DNA from: Aphrophora alni
Lineage: Eukaryota > Arthropoda > Insecta > Hemiptera > Aphrophoridae
NCBI GenBank assembly: GCA_963513935.1
Contig: OY740765.1
Location: forward strand, 76,491,718 to 76,555,717
DNA: 64,000 nucleotides
Reading direction: 5' to 3'
Below the pieces are notes generated by a model. That model was not told the DNA's origin, ran no database searches, and worked only from the letters and a program-made list of their open reading frames with translations. Each line of letters opens with the position of its first letter. The stretch's first letter is position 1. The position numbers and the translations under genes are program-made. Positions 55,961 to 64,000 of the stretch are shown here, in pieces.

Positions 55961-58900
55961 TACAACACATCCTGCTCTGACAAAAATTTAAAAAACAAGC
56001 CTTAAGACCAAGATTAGAGACCTACTAACGATCAGGTATTCCAGACAATAATATGTGTTCTGGGAACCCAACTTTGCTTTATGTTGCTGCTAGATTGTAT
56101 AAGATGCATTGTGTTATCGGCATCATTTGAATCTAGAGTCACATAACAAGAAGTAAGTAATTGTTGATGCGTTTTTGTATTCGGATATATTATGTGTATT
56201 TAATGTGAAATTTTATGATGAAGCTATCAATGATTGTGAAACACGTGTAGTCTAATGATTAAAGGGGGAAAAAATGTCAAAAAGGTGGTAAGTCAATAAA
56301 AAATATTAATACACCAAGTATGTGTTTCTTTTTTTCAGACCTTCTACAAAGTAGTGAATAATACAAATCAAGAAATCAAAGATTGATTATTCCTTTTGGA
56401 TGAACTGATCTCTGGAATATCAAAATGTTTGAGATATAATAGCCTATTTAAAAATAATGTTTCTATTATTTTACTCAATGTTACCAAGATCCATTTTATG
56501 TCCTCCTTTGAAGAGAAGATGGATTTTTGCTAGTTTTAACTGACTATGAAACACTGCTTCAAGGAATGAAGAGTTTACTAAATCAGTTAATGGCTCTACA
56601 AATTCTTGGGGACATTTTTTTTATGAGCCAGGGACATATTCTATCCATAAATGTTAATAAGCCTTTGTCTATTGCTAGTTTTGCTGATTTTTCCAGTGTT
56701 ACTACAGAGGTAAAATAATTATAAGGTTGAAATCATGTAAATTATAATGACTATAACTATAAAAAATTTTAACTTGTCTAATGTAGAATTTTATCTTCAT
56801 ACTTAACAAGGTATAAAAGAAAATTACAACTTTACTCATGAGTAATTTAAAATTACAAAAATGAATCTTGATGATAGTGTTTTGGGGATATACTGTACTA
56901 GAGTGTCTACTAATACTGGGTACTGTAATTCCCGACTTTTCCCGGTTTTTCCCATCTATTTTTTCAGAAATTCCTGAACTTTGTTATACTTTTTCCAACT
57001 AAATCTATAATTTCAGAGTGTATAGTAATACGGAGAAAGTAGAAATATGTATATGGAATTGTAAAATAATATCTGACCAAACAAAAAATATTGACAGACT
57101 AAAATTATTGATTAACGAATTACTAAAAATGGTGACATTAATAAGAAATGTGGATTTATAAAGATAAGAGAGCACTGGGTTGGTTCCATAAAGACTGCAA
57201 GGAAATAACTATGCCTGTAATTATTTCTTATCAAGATGAGCGCACTAAATCGGTAGACGAACCGCTGTTCTGCCCTTTATAAAAACTTCCGGCAAGGAAA
57301 TTAAAATTAATCAAATTAAAATCTTAATATCGTAACAATTTGATAATAATTTATATTTTATTCTTAATGTAAATATATTTATTTTACTGTAGGCTATAGC
57401 GTAAAAGTGTTCACTAAGCACAACTAAAATCGAAAATTCTCATGTAATTTAGACAATGTATTACCTCGTACACATATTTTTCAATAGTAAATTTTATTAG
57501 CCTATTTATATCATTTGTAAAATACATTTATTTTTGTATTATCTATGTTAGGATTTATTTTGTGTTGTCTATCAATCTGTGCCCTCGGTGTGCATACCCC
57601 CCCCCCCCATTATAACAGTGGAATCTGTACAACTCCACATCACTTTTTAATTCAATTGTGATTAACTGATAATTAAAAACTCATTTCAACAAAATACATA
57701 ATTGGTTTCCTCTTTCTTTGTAGCTTCTTCTAATATTTTTCCATAGATTTAATTTGGGATTCGATTTGAGAAATTTTTTAAAGAAGCCACATTCTGTAAA
57801 TCTTGTGTACACAAGTTTTTTTTATCTCTTAAACGAAGAGTACAGAATGAAATGCAAGTGCTATAACAAAAATCAACGTTTCACTTTTATTTTATGTAGG
57901 TATCTATTTTGAAGTCCCGAAATATCATACAAATAAAACATAAACAACATGAAAATTATTTTCTCATTAAACTCCGTTTTAAACCCCCAAAGGTGTAAAC
58001 TGAACATATTGGTCGCAGGGAAAAAAATCCTGTTCATGAGTTATCGAGCAAAATTTTTTTATGAACCATGAATGTTGACTTTGGAGGTTCAGATGAAAAA
58101 TTGTATCAATAAAATTATTTGATGAAATGTGAAATTTTATAGGCTACACAAGTAATATGAGAAGGGCAGGAATGGGCCTTGAGCGTCATAAAATAATATT
58201 TACCTACATTAAAATTAGTTTTGATTATTTATCAATTTTATAAGTAATAAATATTTCACACTGATTGTGAATATGTGTAAAATAATCATAAATAATGAGT
58301 AGGCTACCTGTAATAATTTAATAGTCTGATACACCCATATTGAAACAATAATCGTAAAGTTAAATAATTTCAAAAACTTATCATTTCATAATGCTACAAG
58401 TAGCCTACAACCAAAACCAAATAAACTTTGATTGATGGTAGATGTAGCCTATAAGTTGAAGATAACATGTAGCCCTATAGAAGGGAACCTATAAAGAAAA
58501 GTTGTGCTGAAGATGACATTATGAGCTTAAAATAACAGTGTAAACAAAGCACACTCCATTTCCCTCCTCCCCCCCCCTGTCTAAATAGGAAATGTTTCTT
58601 GCATTTGGTTAAACTAATTTTTATTCTCAGCAAGTATATACTGTAATATAATTGCTATTAGCAAGGAATGACTGTTTGAATATATAGTGTTAAACATTTT
58701 TTTAAAATTAATTTAACGTGTTTAAGTAATTTAGCCTAATTTACTTCATATATTTTATTTACCAGTTCTGTAATTGTCAGTCAAAATTATAAAATGAACC
58801 TTTGACCCGTCTTTGAAAAAATATTTAAATAGAGGCTTAACTTGTTTTGCGTAGTCATAAATCAAAATCAGCATGTAAATCACTTGGTAGTCAAGGTTCA

Positions 58901-59280
58901 TTTTTGTTTTTTGTCAATTATTCCTGAACCGTAATACTTTTTGCTCTCAATTTTTATTACAAATTTGGGCCATTAATCTTAGCATAACTTTAAAATTTGA
59001 AATTTGAACGAAATTGAATTTGATAAATTACGCCTTTTATATCAACAAGACCGATATTGTGTGTGGTTATTTCTGATAACCGATAATTTATGAACCAGAA
59101 TTTTTGTAGATGCCGATCAATATGTTTTGTTTGGGACTCTTGAGTAAAAATTGATCAAAATCATTAGAGCCGATTTCAAGAAAATTGTAAATTTGCGGTC
59201 GGTACTACGAAACTGCATGAATTTATAGGCTCCAATCTTTTCAAAGTAAAAAACATATATACAAGAAATATAACCCATAT
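55961..59280. other. Intron 1 sequence without recognised gene
   Basis: AT-rich. C-runs lie at 57597-57608 and 58570-58578. No coding sequence recognised. Confidence 0.6.
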
Positions 59281-59301
59281 ATTATACTTTAACAATACTT
59301 G

Positions 59302-59343
59302 TTATACTTTAACAATAAATTATACTTTATTGTTAAAGTATAA
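59302..59343. repeat. Perfect hairpin, 18-nt arms, 6-nt loop
   Basis: TTATACTTTAACAATAAA at 59302-59319 and its exact complement at 59326-59343. The sequence TTATACTTTAACAATA also occurs just before, at 59282. The flanks (TTTTCAAAGTAAAAAA at 59236 and TTTTTTACTTTGAGAAA at 59345) extend the inverted symmetry. Confidence 0.85.
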
Positions 59344-59374
59344 TTTTTTACTTTGAGAAACCTTGATAGGGACA

Positions 59375-59907
59375 GTTTATAAAACAGAACTATTTTCCGC
59401 ACAAAATAAATAAAAAAATCGATAGATTTTACTTAAAATGATGAAATATATGTAGAAATAAGCTCAAAATACCATAAAACAGTCATTTTAAATTGCTGTT
59501 TTCGGACAGAAATAATGAATTGGTAAATTTAAAAAGTGATTAGTTATGTTCAGAATGATTGAAAGTATCAAAAAACACAATTTTGATGGCAAAATGCCAA
59601 GATTTCACACTTAAAATCTATCGGATATGTTTCCTACATATTTACCTTTATATTATAGGTTTTAATCATAAACATCAAGCAATGACACTTGACGAACATA
59701 GTCATAAATATTAACATATCCTTTCGTTATCAGAGCTCTATTTAACCTAACAACAGCAGGATTTATTTTGTTTTCAATATCTTATTTGACAGTGAAGAAA
59801 TGCATTTTGGGACTTGAAACATGTCTTCCGACAAATAATATGATCTGATTATTTGAATACAAGGTAATTAGTTAATGATTTCATAATTTTTAATAATAAA
59901 ATCCGAT

Positions 59908-60002
<95 letters not shown>

Positions 60003-60345
60003 ACTTTTCCTGACCTTGTTACATGACATGATTGATACTAAATGATACCTAGTTTGAAAGTTCTTCAATGTGACAGTTATTAAAACAGAACTTTTTTCCA
60101 TGTGGAGTAAAAAACAACGATAGATTTTACTTAAAATGATGAAATATGTGTCGAAATAACCTCTAAATGCCATAAATTAATCATTTTAAATCACTGATTT
60201 AGGATAGAAATAATGAATTGTGAAAGATAAAAAGTGGAAAGTATATTTAATAATTATCGAATGAAGGAAAAAATGCTATTTTAAAGAGGAATTACCCAGA
60301 TTTGACACTTAAATCGATCGGACAACTTCTCTCCATATTTACCAC
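59375..60345. repeat. Direct duplication of a 270-bp non-coding block
   Basis: The blocks at about 59375-59645 and 60075-60345 share GATAGATTTTACTTAAAATG, AGTCATTTTAAAT/AATCATTTTAAAT, AGAAATAATGAATTG and a late ATCGGA followed by CATATTTACC. Spacing is about 700 bp. Confidence 0.8.
59909..60000. repeat. (GA)n microsatellite, about 92 bp
   Basis: Nearly uninterrupted GA dinucleotides lie between the two duplicated blocks. The minus strand gives a spurious Ser-Leu repeat ORF. Confidence 0.97.
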
Positions 60346-60705
60346 TAATCCTAATTATATGATTTTAAAATGCTTACATAATTGTGGCTTATAGTTTGAG
60401 TACAAATCATTTAAATTTATAGAGAAATTATTTAAAGTTATTGCTTGAAAAATCCACTGACAAGAGTAACAGAATGAAAATCAACATTAAAGTGACATAG
60501 TCTATAAAATTTAATTCTACAAAACTTCAGGCTTACAATTTAATGAAGTACAGTACAGCCAACTCAACTTATCAGTATTCACAACATTAGCAAGTTAGTA
60601 TAGGCTATATCGAGGTTATTTAGAGAAATGGAGGACTAACCCTATTATTAATTTACAGAAAAGTGTCTTCTATAATACGTATTATCAACATTTTACAATC
60701 AATAC

Positions 60706-60763
60706 CTCTTTTGACAGCTTCTTCATATGTAATACAGCACTGTTTAGAATCCTTCACACCCAT
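60706..60763 (-). CDS. USP32: USP32 homologue, coding exon 1 (start)
   Basis: ATG at 60763-60761 on the minus strand begins MGVKDSKQCCITYEEAVKR, then one base G before a GTATTG donor. Exon 2 supplies TG, giving Val and continuing into TESELKR. USP32 is a deubiquitinating enzyme with an N-terminal EF-hand region; the family begins with MG. Gly2 followed by Ser at position 6 fits an N-myristoylation signal, which would place the protein at membranes. The start is chosen because of its fit to the family and the exact phase; in-frame sequence upstream is AT-rich and non-coding. Confidence 0.88.
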
Positions 60764-60920
60764 TATGATAGATTAAATAAATGAGTATTCATTAGGTAAT
60801 TGATAAATTTCAAATATATATAATTTCATTGTTCTTATATTTGAAAAAAAAATGTAAATAAAGACGAAAACATTATCAGCTACTTTTTTCACCCTTTCAA
60901 ACCACAAACCACGTTAAATA

Positions 60921-60928
60921 TGACGTCA
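60921..60928. promoter_or_regulatory. CRE/ATF palindrome upstream of USP32
   Basis: The perfect octamer TGACGTCA lies about 160 bp upstream of the USP32 ATG on the minus strand, where a proximal promoter would be expected. No TATA box or initiator is clear. Chance occurrence in AT-rich DNA is unlikely but possible. Confidence 0.4.
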
Positions 60929-61319
60929 TTAACTTATATTGAGCCATTGAGCGATTTAATTCAATACTCATACTTCTAGGCTTGACTGTAACTAAAAATT
61001 TTAAAATGAGCAAAACATATTGACAAGAAATCACAAGGATTGAAAGAGAGTTTCAAAATTTTCCACCTGGAGCGCCTCTTCAAGACAACTTTAATAACAT
61101 ATGCATTAGCATATGCAAAATGTTCATTCTTGGTTCACTTATTTTCTTTTACAAAATAAAAAATACCAGATACGTAAATTGTTTGTTTTGGTATGATAAT
61201 TTTAAAAACAAAATTGTTAATTCTTAATCCTTTAATAAAAAAGTAGAATATCTGTCAACATTGTAAGTGTTAAATGTAAACACTACAGTCAAAGTTTGAA
61301 CCATAGCACAGTCAAGAAA

Positions 61320-61690
61320 AATTTAATATCGCTGAAACTTCGTATACAAAGTTTTTAAGGTTCCTAATTACGATTCCAATACTAAAATTCAAAAAACAAA
61401 TGGTCGTTACAATATGGTGGACTAAAAATTATCTCATCCATTAATTTGTTTGCAACGTCGTATATAGGTGTTTTGGAGGTTGCTGATTACGATTCCAATG
61501 TTAAAGTTAAATAATAAAAAATGGATGAATCCAATATGGCGGACTAAAAAATCCGGAAATTTATATAGACCGTCAATTTACATCAAACTTTATATATTGG
61601 TATTTTTGTGGATGCTGATTACCATTCCAACATTAAAATAGAAAAATAATTAATGACGGACCAATATTGCGGACTAAAAATTCAAACAAG
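61320..61690. repeat. Tandem repeat, about 115-130 bp unit, three copies
   Basis: GATTACGATTCCAAT or a variant recurs at about 61368, 61485 and 61615. Each is followed by AATATGG(T/C)GGACTAAAAA or a variant at 61412, 61535 and 61664. Confidence 0.8.
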
Positions 61691-64000
61691 AGAGACAAAT
61701 TTTATTAGCGTGGTCCACTGCCATCACAGCTGATTCTGTAATATCAAACTACAATATATAAGTTAGTTTTTCTAAATTATCAAGCATTTTAGACAAATTT
61801 TACTTAACTATAAAAATTAAAACTATATTCGATTGCATCATAATATTGCGCATAAAAATTATAAAATAATTTTTGTTTCCTACAAAGCGATTGCACAAAA
61901 CAGATTTATAAACATAATCGTATAATTAACAAACTTTACGTGATAGGCCTAATCGAAATTTGTCAAAAAATTTGTTGGCAACTGGTATAAATTAAATTAA
62001 TTGTAATTTCGCACAACTCTTTTAACAGTGTAGTAATATGTTTGGAATATTAAATTGTATATATCTAATGTATAATATGAATGTCACTATATTTGTTTGT
62101 TTTTTATCAATCGTTTAATTTACTATTAAATAAGAATTAAAAGTTAATTTTATAATAGGTATTAATTATAATATAATTATTGTAATACTATTATACTCTA
62201 TTTATAATAATTTAATCATTATTTGTAAACATAAGAAGTATAAGGCGAATATCCGTATTTGTGATCTCCAACATATTTGTGAACCGGTACTATAAAAATA
62301 ATAATTTCTTAAAAATGTCGTTAAATTAAAAAATAATCCTATTTTTCATAATCTATAGATAAAGTTTTTCAGTATTATTATACATAACGTTTTATTACAA
62401 ATTTCAATATTTAAAAAAAAATCTATGTAAAAAGTTGTCACAAATATCACCTTTACTTAAAAAAGGTTCACCTTAATTTTACCGAGAATTAATTACTATG
62501 AATTGTTGTAAAACATGTCATTGTTATTTTAAAAAATCACAATTTATTAAATACATGAATTTTATATTTATTCTATATATAAATCATGTTTTTCTAGTTA
62601 AATAATTAAAAATAGTTGAATAAGCATTTTTCTGAAATGATTAAAAGAGTGACATTTCTAATTACCCCTGCAAAACTCTGCACGTTTTTCAGACTGGAAA
62701 GGCACCTTTCTTTTACAATTATTCATTACATATTACTACAGGCTTTAATCCCTATAAATGTTTTGCGGAATTTTGTAGGATGTATAACTTTTTTGATATT
62801 GAAAGATAAAAAGTTGTTCAAAAAATTATCAATTTATAAAGAATGACATTTCTAAATAAAAGTTTTATATTTTTTAAATGATTTTTCTAACACAATTAAA
62901 TAATCATGCCATAATGATAAGAATCCATTTTTTGTCATGAAAATCTGACAACACTGCACAAAGTACAAAGTTAAACGTACTTGAACTAACTGTTAAATAC
63001 TGACCTTTCTGTAGCTCAGCCTAGATGTTAACATTCGAATGTCACTTGTAAATTGATGCTGAAGAGAAGGTATAAGCCAGAGCCCGTTTATAATTGTGGA
63101 ATGTGACACTTTGAATAACACTCTAACCAATTGTATTATAAAAATTCATATAAATAGTAAATTAATTTTTTAAATTTTGGTCGTCATTTTGAGATTTTGC
63201 CCCATTATGGATAGGTTTGAAAATTCCCTACGTATTAATGTAATGAGTTCTTTGTAGTTGAGTGCAATTTCTAGGCAGTAATGAAACGACCAAATTATGT
63301 GTGTGTGAACTGCACCACATGACGTAATTATTTAATTTTTATCTTTTATGATACACCTGACTAAATAATTTTGGTCAAAATCTATACTTAAAAGACGACG
63401 GTGGTTTCGACTATTCGCCCGTCTTCAAATAACATCATAAATCACAAAAGCACTTATTATAACACTAATAAATTACTCCGTATGATGGTCGTTAAAGGGT
63501 TTAAGTTAAATATACATTTACACGTCGAATGACGATACTAAAGATACTAATTGTTAGCCGATGGATTTTGGTTCCTTTTTTGTGTCTTGGTGACAGTGTC
63601 GAATAACATGTTATTTGAAAGATCTAATAAACACAAAATCCTTATACCCAACCAGTCATTCCAACAAATGACATTAATCTTTAATTATGTCATATAATTA
63701 TATTTTCATTGTCCTGTAACCAATATTTCAGTGCTTAATTATGTGTTTCAATTTTTGTTACTTCTTTCTTAGGACTTAGTAACTAGTTCAACAACTTGGA
63801 TTCTAAAAACCGCTGAAACGTAGACCACTGAAACCTGATATTTGTGATTAATAAAAAAAGAAATGTTAGAAAGAAAATATAAGGTATTTTTTATATTTAC
63901 ATTAATATATTTATTATAAACAATCCTGGTGGCTATTTTATAAAATGTTATACTGCTTTTGCGTAGTTTCTAATGGTTTCAGTGTTCTTTTAGCTGTTGC
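61691..64000. other. No recognised gene
   Basis: AT-rich. The sequence at 63390-63425, read on the minus strand, has a GAAGACGG..GAATAGTCGAAACC pattern like the 3' tails of Penelope-type elements. The plus strand at 63790-63835 (AACCGCTGAAACGTAGACC) is similar. No coding part accompanies them. Confidence 0.4.

Noticed and set aside
59868..60173. Minus-strand 101-codon ORF with long Ser-Leu repeat
   Set aside because: Translation of the GA microsatellite.
1..64000. tRNA, rRNA and CRISPR arrays
   Set aside because: No cloverleaf with A/B box spacing, no rRNA core motifs and no regularly spaced unique-spacer repeats were seen by eye on either strand.

Overview
The window is nuclear DNA of an arthropod, most likely an insect. 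It is AT-rich and intron-rich and carries many decayed transposable elements. The transposon families present, and TTAGG-like motifs, fit an insect with a large genome. The sequence alone does not give the species. No tRNA, rRNA or CRISPR array was recognised.

Host gene. One cellular gene can be followed on the minus strand across the right half. Five phase-compatible coding exons (60763-60706, 51705-51578, 48551-48446, 44102-43984, 29944-29785) encode the N-terminal EF-hand region of a ubiquitin-specific protease 32 (USP32) homologue, beginning with a possible N-myristoylation site. The four introns total about 30 kb and hold most of the transposons between 30 and 60 kb. The gene must continue to the left; I found no further exon.

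Left part (0-14 kb). There is a 19-bp minisatellite at the left edge, a hAT-like relic, a foldback/MITE element and an unknown ORF whose 3' end has been tandemly repeated. Next come the remains of a Maverick/Polinton-type (adintovirus-like) virus-like element: three adjacent capsid-module pseudogenes and an integrase C-terminus, all on the minus strand. A Tigger/pogo DNA transposon splits the two blocks.

Middle (14-30 kb). There is an orphan terminal-exon-like ORF, a second 19-bp minisatellite, a Penelope-like element with inverted copies of its own 3' end, an internally deleted Tigger, an internally deleted hAT with an intact 8-bp target duplication, and a 2.13-kb Tigger with an intact 535-aa transposase.

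Right part (30-64 kb). The USP32 introns contain nested inverted repeats around a mariner-like pseudogene, a chimeric non-autonomous Tigger, a Ty3/Gypsy pol relic, several LINE fragments (endonuclease, RT, RNase H), a second Penelope relic, microsatellites and duplicated non-coding blocks. A CRE-like palindrome lies about 160 bp upstream of the USP32 start codon.

Most likely to be new: the intact Tigger family with a shared C-terminal PCNA-box-like motif, the Tigger-split virus-like element, and several perfect hairpins.
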